Below, one piece after another: positions 32,654-41,000 of a stretch of 51,953 nt of DNA. Numbering within the stretch: position 1 is the stretch's first letter; each line of letters starts with the position of its first letter. The stretch is taken from NCBI GenBank assembly GCA_944321565.1, contig CALULT010000015.1, positions 1 through 51,953 on the forward strand, in the 5' to 3' direction. Source of the stretch: an uncultured Paraprevotella sp. GTDB taxonomy: Bacteria > Bacteroidota > Bacteroidia > Bacteroidales > Bacteroidaceae. A program made the translations under genes and the position numbers. The notes below the pieces were generated by a model. That model did not search any database and was not told the origin of the DNA. It was given only the letters and a program-made list of their open reading frames with translations.

Positions 32654-34621
32654 TTACGCGTCAATCTCCGCGTATGTGGCATTTTGTTCGATGAACTCAC
32701 GACGCGGCCCCACGTCTTCACCCATGAGCATGGAGAACACATAGTCGGCTCCGGCGGCATCCTCGATGGTCACTTGTTTCAGCAAGCGCGTTTCCGGGTT
32801 CATGGTGGTTTCCCACAGTTGTTCCGGATTCATCTCGCCCAAACCTTTGTAACGTTGGATAGTCACGCCCTGTTCCGTGCCGTTGTTGTAGTCGCGCAGG
32901 AAACGCAGGCGGTCTTCTTCACGATAGCAATATTCCTCAATCTTGCCTTTCTTGCAACGGTAGAGCGGCGGGGTGGCGATGTAGAGATGTCCTTTCTGGA
33001 TGAGTTCGGGCATGTAGCGGTAGAACAGCGTCATCAGCAGGGTGTCGATGTGCGAGCCATCGACATCGGCATCGGTCATGATAATGACTTTGTAATAACG
33101 AAGCTTCTCGTAGTTGGCTTCCTTGCTGTCCTCACCCAGCCCGAAACGAACCCCGAGTGCCTGTATGATATTGTTCACCTCTTCGTGCTCAAAGGCCTTA
33201 TGCCACATGACACGTTCCACGTTGAAAATCTTACCACGGATGGGCAGTATGGCCTGGTACTGACGGCTGCGCCCCTGTTTGGCAGAACCGCCGGCCGAGT
33301 CTCCCTCGACGATGAACAATTCGCAGTTGGCAGGATCCTTATCCGAACAGTCGGCCAATTTGCCCGGCATGCCGCCACCCGACATAGGGCTTTTGCGCTG
33401 CACGCTTTCGCGGGCTTTCCGTGCGGCCACGCGGGCTGTGGCAGCCAAAAGGACCTTATCGACAATCAGCTTGGCCTCCTTGGGGTGTTCCTCCAAATAA
33501 TTAGTAAGTGCTTCTCCCACGGCTTGTTGCACGGCACCCATCACCTCGTTGTTGCCTAGCTTCGTCTTAGTCTGTCCTTCAAACTGCGGCTCGGCCACTT
33601 TGATAGAAATGACGGCAGTAAGCCCTTCGCGGAAGTCTTCCCCGGAAATTTCCACCTTATTTTTCTCCAGTTTCTCCAATTCCTTGGGATATTCGTCCTC
33701 CGCATATTTTTTCAAGGTGCGGGTGAGCGCCATACGGAAACCGGCCAAGTGTGTGCCCCCTTCGATGGTGTTGATGTTGTTCACATAAGAATGGATGTTC
33801 TCCGTGTAGCCCGTGTTATACATGATGGCCACTTCGATGGGCACTCCCTGCTTCTCCGTATTCAGGTAAATCACATCATCAAACAAGTGGATGCGGCTGG
33901 AATCAATGTAGCGCACAAACTCCTTCAGGCCGTCTTCGCTGTGGAACACTTCACGTCGCGGCTTTCCCTCCTCGTCTTTCTCGCGCATGTCGGTCAACGT
34001 GATAGTGATGCCGGCATTCAGGAAAGCCAGTTCGCGCATGCGGTTGGCAAGGATGTCATATTTGTAAGTGGTCGTAATGAAGATGTTGCCATCCGGCCAA
34101 AATTGCTGGCGTGTGCCCCGCAGTTCCGTCTCGCCCACTACCTTGACTGGATAGAGCGGTTTGCCGCATTCATATTCCTGTTGGTAAATCTTGCCGTTGC
34201 GGAACACCTGTGAAATCATGTGGGTGGAAAGCGCGTTCACACACGACACGCCCACGCCGTGCAGTCCGCCGGACACCTTATAGGAGCCTTTGTCGAACTT
34301 ACCGCCCGCGTGAAGCACGGTCATGACCACTTCGAGAGCCGACTTGTGCTCTTTCTCGTGCATATCGACGGGAATACCGCGGCCGTTGTCCTGCACGGTG
34401 ATGGAATTATCTTCGTTGATGGTGACTTCAATGTGGGTACAATATCCGGCAAGGGCTTCATCAATGGAATTGTCCACCGTTTCATACACCAAGTGGTGCA
34501 AACCCTTTTCGCTGATGTCGCCGATATACATGGCCGGACGCTTGCGCACAGCTTCCAAACCTTCAAGGACCTGGATGCTGCTGGCCGAATAATTAGAACC
34601 TTTGATTTCTTCTTCTGACAT
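32654..34621 (-). CDS. gyrB: DNA gyrase subunit B
   Basis: The 655-residue ATPase subunit of the type II topoisomerase introduces negative supercoils together with GyrA. ATP-site motifs are ETVDNSIDEA (47-56), DNGRGIP (78-84), HAGGKFD (104-110) and GGLHGVG (118-124). The Toprim motifs are EGDSAGGS (439-446) and TDADVDGSH (516-524). The start is ATG 34621 (MSEEEIKGSNYSASSIQVLE); an upstream GTG at 34759 would run through the promoter. Length is the short GyrB type without the E. coli insertion. gyrA is not in the window. Confidence 0.97.
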   Translation of the reverse strand: MSEEEIKGSNYSASSIQVLEGLEAVRKRPAMYIGDISEKGLHHLVYETVDNSIDEALAGYCTHIEVTINEDNSITVQDNGRGIPVDMHEKEHKSALEVVMTVLHAGGKFDKGSYKVSGGLHGVGVSCVNALSTHMISQVFRNGKIYQQEYECGKPLYPVKVVGETELRGTRQQFWPDGNIFITTTYKYDILANRMRELAFLNAGITITLTDMREKDEEGKPRREVFHSEDGLKEFVRYIDSSRIHLFDDVIYLNTEKQGVPIEVAIMYNTGYTENIHSYVNNINTIEGGTHLAGFRMALTRTLKKYAEDEYPKELEKLEKNKVEISGEDFREGLTAVISIKVAEPQFEGQTKTKLGNNEVMGAVQQAVGEALTNYLEEHPKEAKLIVDKVLLAATARVAARKARESVQRKSPMSGGGMPGKLADCSDKDPANCELFIVEGDSAGGSAKQGRSRQYQAILPIRGKIFNVERVMWHKAFEHEEVNNIIQALGVRFGLGEDSKEANYEKLRYYKVIIMTDADVDGSHIDTLLMTLFYRYMPELIQKGHLYIATPPLYRCKKGKIEEYCYREEDRLRFLRDYNNGTEQGVTIQRYKGLGEMNPEQLWETTMNPETRLLKQVTIEDAAGADYVFSMLMGEDVGPRREFIEQNATYAEIDA

Positions 34622-34648
34622 GGTTTTTGAGCATTCACAATTAACGCA

Positions 34649-34656
34649 CAAATATA
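34649..34656 (-). promoter_or_regulatory. -7 box of gyrB
   Basis: On the minus strand TATATTTG (TAnnTTTG) lies 27 bp before the gyrB ATG. Confidence 0.6.
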
Positions 34657-34743
34657 CGGAAAAAAAACGTGTCTGGAAAGAGAAGCTGATGGAAAAACGA
34701 GCCACCTCCCTCTCCTTTTGGAGAGCGGCATAAAAATAAGACA

Positions 34744-34771
34744 TGAGCTGAACTTTCACAAGCCCAGCTCA
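34744..34771 (-). terminator. Hairpin downstream of rpsT
   Basis: TGAGCTG and CAGCTCA form a 7-bp stem with a 14-base loop, 29 bp past the rpsT stop. The following tract on the minus strand is TGTCTTATTTTTA, moderately T-rich. Confidence 0.5.
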
Positions 34772-34800
34772 CATTATAACCTAAAACTTAAACTATAAAA

Positions 34801-35055
34801 TTAACCCAATTTATTGATATAGACAGCAAGTTTAGACTTCAAATTGGCAGCCTTATTCTTATGGATAATGTGCACCTTAGCCAACTTGTCCAACATCTTC
34901 TGTACGCTGGGATACATAGCCTCAGCCTCCTGCTTGTCTGTCATGGCACGAAGCTTGCGCACAGCGTTACGCATGGTCTTCGCGTAATATCTGTTGTGGA
35001 GCCGTCTCTTCTCCGCTTGTCTGATTCTTTTTAATGCCGATTTGTGATTTGCCAT
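34801..35055 (-). CDS. rpsT: 30S ribosomal protein S20
   Basis: The 84-residue, strongly basic, helical protein is a full-length S20 ([20 protein letters not shown], then [13 protein letters not shown]), a primary 16S rRNA binder in the body of the 30S subunit. It lies 30 bp downstream of tRNA-Glu on the same strand with no visible terminator between them, so both probably come from one strong promoter at about 35238-35267. Confidence 0.97.
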   Translation of the reverse strand: MANHKSALKRIRQAEKRRLHNRYYAKTMRNAVRKLRAMTDKQEAEAMYPSVQKMLDKLAKVHIIHKNKAANLKSKLAVYINKLG

Positions 35056-35085
35056 CTCAATGTTTATCTAATTCGTTCAACTTAG

Positions 35086-35157
35086 TAGTCCCTAGGAGAG
35101 TCGAACTCCTCTTTAGAGAATGAAAATCTCTCGTCCTAACCGATAGACGAAGGGACC
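35086..35157 (-). tRNA. tRNA-Glu (anticodon TTC)
   Basis: On the minus strand the gene starts GGTCCCTTCGTCTATCGGTT and ends with T-loop TTCGACTCTCC and acceptor strand AGGGACT plus discriminator A. Acceptor, D, anticodon (GAGAG-ATTTTCAT-TCTCT region) and T stems all pair. The anticodon TTC gives glutamate. CCA is not encoded, as is usual in Bacteroidetes. Confidence 0.96.
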
Positions 35158-35237
35158 ATACCTTTTGGCTTTCGCCGTTTGTTTTTGAATGACAGCCTTT
35201 TATTTGTCTTTTGGGCTGTATTTTTGTTTTTGCGTTG

Positions 35238-35267
35238 CAAAGGTAGCGTTTTTCTTCGAACCAGCAA
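35238..35267 (-). promoter_or_regulatory. Strong promoter for tRNA-Glu and rpsT
   Basis: On the minus strand TTTG (35267-35264), an 18-bp spacer and TACCTTTG (35245-35238) make a near-ideal Bacteroidetes -33/-7 promoter. The predicted start is about 75 bp before the tRNA. Confidence 0.8.
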
Positions 35268-35369
35268 AACATTCTTGCAAAAAACTTGCAAAAAAAGTGC
35301 GTTTATGCGTTTTTAAGCGGATATTCACCCGTTTTTTCCTAATTTTATCCCCAAAAGGAAAGGGAAAGG

Positions 35370-36095
35370 ATGCAAGAAAAAGCGAGGGGAGTGGTACTGA
35401 GGTTGCTGAAATACAGCGACAGCGCATCGGTGGCAGACGTTTACACCGACACGCGGGGCACGGTGTCTTTCATCGTGCGCATCCCCAAGTCGCGAAAAGC
35501 GGCTGTCAAGACTGTGTTTTTCCGTCCTCTCTCTATTTTGGAGCTCGACTTCGAGTTCCGCCCGAAAGCATCCCTGCAACACGTCCGCGACGTACGTTTC
35601 GCATACGCCTACCGCTCATTGCCCTACGATGCCCGCAAGGCTGCCATAGCCCTGTTCTTGGCCGAAGTGCTCTCGCGCGTGTTGAAACATGAAGCTTCGG
35701 GGGGCCCGCTGTTCGAATATGTGGACTATTCCCTGCAGTGGCTGGACGCCGCCTCGCATGGTTTCGCCAATTTCCATCTCGTATTCCTCACGCGGCTCAC
35801 CCGCTTCCTGGGCTTCTATCCCAATGTGGAAGGATGGCACGAAGGCGACTATTTCGACATGGTGAATGCCTGTTTCGTTCCCGTCCGCCCGTTCCGCCAT
35901 GCCTGCCTGGAACCGCGCGAAGCCGCGCTCATCCCTTTGTTCATGCGGATGAACTACGATTCCATGCGCCTTTTTGCCATGAACCGCAAGGAACGCGACC
36001 GCTATGCCGAAGTGCTGGAGACCTACTACCGGCTGCACGTCCCCGAATTCCCCGAATTGAAATCATTGGACGTATTAAAAGAAGTTTTTGCCTGA
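35370..36095 (+). CDS. recO: DNA repair protein RecO
   Basis: The 241-residue protein has the RecO start (an OB-fold, QEKARGVVLRLLKYSDSASV) and the helical C-terminal part (HLVFLTRLTRFLGFYPN). RecO loads RecA onto SSB-coated single-stranded DNA within the RecFOR pathway. The zinc-finger cysteines of some RecO proteins are not present, as in other Bacteroidetes. ATG 35370 follows AAAGGGAAAGG. It is divergent from tRNA-Glu; an AraC-type gene follows on the same strand with its own promoter box. Confidence 0.9.
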   Translation: MQEKARGVVLRLLKYSDSASVADVYTDTRGTVSFIVRIPKSRKAAVKTVFFRPLSILELDFEFRPKASLQHVRDVRFAYAYRSLPYDARKAAIALFLAEVLSRVLKHEASGGPLFEYVDYSLQWLDAASHGFANFHLVFLTRLTRFLGFYPNVEGWHEGDYFDMVNACFVPVRPFRHACLEPREAALIPLFMRMNYDSMRLFAMNRKERDRYAEVLETYYRLHVPEFPELKSLDVLKEVFA

Positions 36096-36111
36096 TTCCG
36101 GATTTTTTTCT

Positions 36112-36119
36112 TAACTTTG
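36112..36119 (+). promoter_or_regulatory. -7 box of the membrane AraC-type gene
   Basis: TAACTTTG fits TAnnTTTG and ends 6 bp before the ATG at 36126, implying a leaderless or near-leaderless mRNA. Confidence 0.55.
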
Positions 36120-36125
36120 CCTGCC

Positions 36126-37232
36126 ATGGAACAAATCGCTTTCGTTTCCCTCGTCGTGCTCGCCACTATCCACCTGATGATGGCCGCCGTGTTGTCGCTT
36201 TATTCCCGCTACAAGGTGCAGTACCTTTCATTGGCATGGATCATGGGCATTTTTGGCGCGCTCTGTTGCCTGGGCATCCCCTTTGCGTCTTTTCTCAAGT
36301 TCGAAAACATCGGCTTGTTCCATCCTTTCATGTTGCTGGCTTTGGTGGTCACGTCTTTCCTGCAGGGCATCTACCCCTTGGGCATCACCATGCCGGGCTA
36401 CCTGCAATGGGGACGGATGTGGCGTTATGCTTCTCCCGCCATACTCCTTATTATATTATATATAGCAACATTGTTACTGGGAAACCGCCCAAAGGTCATC
36501 TTGTCCTATGCGGAATTTGCCGACCGCTGGTGGGGCGCGGACATGTTGTTCCGCCTGGCCGGTTTTTGGCTTTCCGTCTATTATGTGGTGAATATCCTGC
36601 GCCTGCCCCGTTTGTTGGCAAAAAATGCTGAAATCCCGCGTTATGTGAAAGGCTATGTGACGGCCATGGGATTCACCCTGATATTCTACGTGGTGGCAAC
36701 CGCTGTGTTCAACGTCACCTTGCTGCTAGTCTATTTCTATCTGTTCTGCCTGTTGAACATGTACCTGTTCTTCCGCACGTTGGAGACGATGGCCATACAT
36801 CTGCCCAAGCCGGAGATGATGGAGGTGACCGAAGCACCCGCTGAAAAAAACGTCGCGGAGAATGAAGAGGAAGACTTCAACGAAGCCAACCTGCGACGTT
36901 TCGAACGGGTGGAATATTTCATGCAGCACGACCGCGAATGGGAGGAAAGTTCCTTCGGACGCAATCGCCTGTGTGAAGCCACGGGCATCAACCGCCACCT
37001 GCTGCTGCAATGCCTGCGCAGCCAAGGCTATAACAACGTACACGACTACATCAATTCCTACCGCATTGATGCATTGAAACGAGGTGTCTCCATGGGCAGG
37101 ATTTCGACCGTGGCCGATTGTGTCGGAGTGGGATTCGGGACTGCAAAAACAGCCCGCAATTGTTTCGAACGCATGGAAGGCATCTCGCTCGACGATTACT
37201 TGCAACGGAAATTAGGGAACCGGAAATCATAA
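36126..37232 (+). CDS. Membrane-anchored AraC-type helix-turn-helix protein
   Basis: The 368-residue product begins with six or seven hydrophobic segments (about residues 1-220). A charged linker follows (about 225-265), then a C-terminal AraC-type domain: NRLCEATGINRHLLLQCLRS, NVHDYINSYRIDALKRG and ISTVADCVGVGFGTAKTARN, which correspond to the two helix-turn-helix units. It could sense a membrane or external signal and bind DNA from the membrane; target genes are unknown. ATG 36126 (MEQIAF) is used. Long flanking repeat elements follow it. Similar polytopic AraC proteins occur in Bacteroidales. Confidence 0.8.
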   Translation: MEQIAFVSLVVLATIHLMMAAVLSLYSRYKVQYLSLAWIMGIFGALCCLGIPFASFLKFENIGLFHPFMLLALVVTSFLQGIYPLGITMPGYLQWGRMWRYASPAILLIILYIATLLLGNRPKVILSYAEFADRWWGADMLFRLAGFWLSVYYVVNILRLPRLLAKNAEIPRYVKGYVTAMGFTLIFYVVATAVFNVTLLLVYFYLFCLLNMYLFFRTLETMAIHLPKPEMMEVTEAPAEKNVAENEEEDFNEANLRRFERVEYFMQHDREWEESSFGRNRLCEATGINRHLLLQCLRSQGYNNVHDYINSYRIDALKRGVSMGRISTVADCVGVGFGTAKTARNCFERMEGISLDDYLQRKLGNRKS

Positions 37233-37272
37233 GCCGGCCGGAAACAAAGCCTGCAAGAATGAACAGTCCCCA

Positions 37273-37454
37273 CGCTGATACGCTGCGACGGATTTGCAAT
37301 CCGGCGCAATGGGGAATGCGGATTTCCGAATCCGCAAGCCCGAAAGGGCTTTCCGAAAAACATATACGAGAGGCATATATTAAATAGGTATATTTTTTTC
37401 GGATTGCAAATCCTGATACTCCAGTGCGTGGGATTGCAAATCCCACGCGGCAGG
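37273..37454 (+). repeat. 182-bp multi-hairpin element, copy B1
   Basis: The element is a string of palindromes: CGGATTTGCAATCCGG, GCGGATTTCCGAATCCGC, AAGCCCGAAAGGGCTT, GGATTGCAAATCC and CGTGGGATTGCAAATCCCACG-type stems (each given in part). Copy B2, 449 bp downstream, differs by about two bases in 182. Confidence 0.85.
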
Positions 37455-37461
37455 AATGAAC

Positions 37462-37590
37462 AGTCCCGCCTCGCAGGGGGACGAGCCCCAAAGGGGCGGA
37501 GGGGGTCTCACACCCACGGGAACAACACCGGACGCATCCACGGACAACATAAACGGGGCGGAAAAAGGGAAAAAAAACACCCCCGCCTCG
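37462..37590 (+). repeat. GC-rich intergenic repeat, family D, copy D3 (partial)
   Basis: It starts CAGTCCCGCCTCGCAGGGGG and follows D1 through CACGGGAACAACACCGGACG to GGAAAAAGGG. The second half seen in D1 is missing and array C2 begins instead. Confidence 0.75.
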
Positions 37591-37595
37591 CAGCA

Positions 37596-37691
37596 TGAAA
37601 GTTTCAGAGCCTGAAACACCCAGTTTCAAAGCCCGGAACACACAGTTTCAAAGCCCGGAACACACAGTTTCAAACGCTTGAAACTTTCATC
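37596..37691. repeat. 23-bp tandem array, family C, copy C2
   Basis: Units of the type GTTTCAAAGCCCGGAACACA(CAG) repeat at a 23-bp period, flanked by CATGAAAG and CTTTCAT as in C1. Two units are identical. TTATTCCCAAAAGC follows as at C1. Confidence 0.8.
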
Positions 37692-37721
37692 TTTGGACAT
37701 TATTCCCAAAAGCCACACCCC

Positions 37722-37903
37722 CGCTGATGCGCTGCGACGGATTTGCAATCCGGCGCAATGGGGAATACGGATTTCCGAATCCGCAAGCCCGAAAGGGCTT
37801 TCCGAAAAACATATACGAGAGGCATATATTAAATAGGTATATTTTTTTCGGATTGCAAATCCTGATACTCCAGTGCGTGGGATTGCAAATCCCACGCGGC
37901 AGG
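37722..37903 (+). repeat. 182-bp multi-hairpin element, copy B2
   Basis: Near-identical direct copy of B1 (about two differences), with the same five palindromes and the AAATAGGTATATTTTTTTC centre. Confidence 0.85.
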
Positions 37904-37924
37904 CTACAAGCAGAGTAGCCACAA

Positions 37925-37962
37925 AACCCAAAGCGGGCGGGAAACTCACGCTCCCCGCCCGC
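37925..37962 (-). terminator. GC-rich hairpin, terminator of the giant repeat-protein gene
   Basis: GCGGGCGGG (37933-37941) pairs perfectly with CCCGCCCGC (37954-37962). On the minus strand it is followed by TTTGGGTTTTG. It lies 40 bp past the stop of the 1298-residue gene. Confidence 0.6.
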
Positions 37963-38002
37963 CCAAGGTTTTAAAATGTATGATTTCAAAAAAACAGTTT
38001 CT

Positions 38003-41000
38003 TTACTTCACAGCCACTTTCTTGCCATTCACGATATAAATGCCACGTGGCAGGCCATTCAGGTCAGTAGCTGCCTCGCGCACCTTCACGCCGCTCAACG
38101 TATATACATCGAAGGGAGCGCCGGCCGTAGTGGCTTCCACTTCGTTGATGCCTGTGCCGTTCTCATTGAACGTCACGGCATACACATGCTGGTTGAGGTT
38201 CTCCTCGCTCCAGTCGTTACCCTTCACGGTGATGGTCAGCACCTTCTTTTCCTCATCGTAGCTCTGCTCGATGGTGGCGGCACGGCCATTGGAAGTGCAT
38301 TCCAGCTTCGTCTCGTCATACGTGGTACCGATTACTTCGAACGAATCCTCTCCGGCCACGAAGATGTCCTGCCCGTCATAGGTGAGCGTAGCCAACTCTG
38401 AGTTATAGATAATCTTCACGTCGTCCACAACGAGCGTATCGTTTGCAGAACCACCCGGCACGGGGTTCGTGGTGAAGGAAGCCAGCAAGAACTGTTTCTC
38501 GGGAGTCTCCGTGCCCGTGTATTCGAACGGGGCAGAGAAGCGCGTCCATTCCGTGCATTCTGGGATAAGGATGGCGGCAAGGGCAATCTTGTGAGACTCG
38601 TCTTCGGCAACCTCCGGATCGCGGTATTCATATTCGTCATGCAGGATGAACTGGCCGCGGCCGTTCTTACCCTCGTTGTCCGCACCGGCCTTGAACTTGG
38701 CAAAGACGGCCACAGAGTCGGGCGTTCCGGCGAAGGGCAGGCAATGTGTGCCTTCCGTGAGGTCGGAGAAGTTGTAGTTGGCTGCATCTGCAGGCGACAT
38801 GCTGCCCATGTTGATGCGTCCGGTCGTCAGGTTACCGTTGGCGTTGGCAATAAACAGGTTCTTAGATGTGAGCATCACGGCACTGCCGCCATTGTAGCCT
38901 TCCACCTTTTCGGGTGCGGGCGACATGGAAGCAAAGCTTGCCCATTGGCCGCCGGCCGAAGCGAAGGAGTTCCATCCATTGCCCGGCTCGTCATCGGAAG
39001 TCCATTCCGCTTCGAAGTCCGCGTTAGGAATCTGGTAAACCGGTTCAGCCAAGGGAACAGACTTCTTGGCGAAGGTCACGATGTAAACATGCTGGTTGAG
39101 GTTGTCCGCGCTCCAGTCTTCACCCTTCACGGTGATGGTCAGCACCTTCTTCTCTTCGTCGAAGCTCTGCTCCGTGGTTGCGGCGCGGCCGTTGGCCGTG
39201 TATGCCAGCAAGCTCTCGTCGAAGGTGTCGCTGTTCACCTCGAATGAGTCTTCACCGGCCACGAAGACATCCTCTCCGTCGTAAGTGAGCGTGGCCAATT
39301 CGGAATTATAGATGAAGAACACGCTGTCCACGACGAGTGTGTCGCCCGCAGATGCGCCCCGCACGGGATTCGTCGCGAAGGAAGCCAGCACGTATTGCAT
39401 CTCAGGAGCCTCCACGCCAGTATATTCGAACGGAGCCGAGAAGCGTGTCCATTCCTTGCTCTCAGGAATCAGGATGGAAGCCGAAGCCACCTTGTGTTCC
39501 TCATAACCTTCCCAGTTGGCAGCTTCAGGGTCGCGGTATTCATAAGCATCGTGCAAGAAGAACTGCCCTTGGCCGTTCTCGCTGCCGCCGGAGATGAACT
39601 TGGCGAAGACTGCCACGGAGTCGGGCGTACCGCCGAAAGGCTGGCTGTGCAACGGATTCTCGATTTCAGAGAAACTGTAGTTGGCCAATTCGTCCTGCGT
39701 CAGGCTACCCATATTGACCTTACCCGTAGTCAGAAGGCCGTTGACATTCCGGTCGTCCACAACCTCGGACACAAGCTGCACGGCAGAACCGCCACCAAGC
39801 CCTTCCACCTTCTTCGGTGCGGGGAAATTGTCGGCCTCATAGGCGAAGTTGCCTTCACCTGAGATGTAAGAGTTCCAGCCATTGCCCGGCTCGTTGTCGG
39901 CTTCCCAGTCTTCGAAGCTTGCATTGGCCAACTGGTAGCCGGCTTCCTGCACGAACGCGATTTCATACACATGCTCGTTGCGGTTCTCTTCCGTCCAGTC
40001 GTTGCCCTTCACGGTGATGACCAGCGTACGCGAATATTCGTCGTAGTCCGTCTCCACCGTGGCAGCACGTCCGTTGGAAGTATATGCCAGCTTGTCTTCG
40101 TAGTACAAGCCCTTCACCACATAATTGGCCTGTCCGGGGACGAAGATGTCTTGTCCGTCATAAGTGAGCGATGCGAGTTCGGAGTTATAGATGAAGCGCA
40201 CATCATCGATAATCAGTTCGTCGTTTGCAGAACCGCCCGGCACGGGGTTCGTAGTGAAAGAAGCCAGCATATATTGCTCATCGGCTTCCGTATCCGTATA
40301 TTCGAACGGAGCGGAGAAGCGCGTCCATTCCTCGCATTCGGGAATAAGGATGGAAGCGAGGGCTATCTTGTGTACCTCGTAACCTTCTTCATTAGAGGTC
40401 TCTGGGTCGCAGTAGCGGTATTCATCATGCAGGATGAACTGGCCGCGGCCGTTCTCGCTGCCACCGGAAGTAAACTTGGCGTAGCACTCCACGGAGTCGG
40501 GCAGGCCGGCAAAGAGGCAATTGTATGCGCCGTCCGTGAGGTCGGTGAAGTTGTAATTGGCTGCATCTGCAGGCGAAATGCTGCCCATGTTGATGCGTCC
40601 GGTCGTCAGGTTGCCGTTGGCATTGGCAATAAACAAGTTCTTAGAAGTAAGTTTAACGGCACTGCCACCATTGTAGCCTTCCACCTTTTCGGGTGCGGGC
40701 GATGCAGAAGCAAAGCTTGCCCATTGGCCGCCTGCCGAAGCGAAGGAGTTCCAGCCGTTGCCCGGCTCGCCCTCGGAAACCCATTCGGCCTCGAAGTCCG
40801 AGTTGGGGATCTGATACACCGCATGCTTGGCGAATTGCACCGTGTACACGTGCTGGTTGAGGTTGTCTTCGCTCCAGTCGTCGCCCTTCACGGTGATGGT
40901 CAACTTGCCCGTAATCTCGTTGTAGCTCGTTTCGATGCTGGCGCCGCGCCCGTTGGACGTGCATTCCAACTTGGCCTCGTCATAATAGGCATCCACCCGG

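Larger units (their letters stand above)
37233..38002. other. Repeat cluster between the AraC-type gene and the giant repeat protein
   Basis: No gene is supported. In order: element B1 (37273-37454), GC-rich repeat D3 (37462-37590), tandem array C2 (37596-37691), element B2 (37722-37903) and a hairpin serving the downstream gene. Almost every base lies in a repeat. Confidence 0.8.

Noticed and set aside
34622-34759. 46-codon N-terminal extension of GyrB from a GTG
   Set aside because: It covers the promoter region and the GyrB family starts at the internal ATG 34621.
37051-37641. Open frames through the 37.0-37.9 kb repeats (for example 196 codons on the minus strand)
   Set aside because: They run through palindromic repeats B, C and D in arbitrary frames. 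Similar frames appear wherever these repeats occur.
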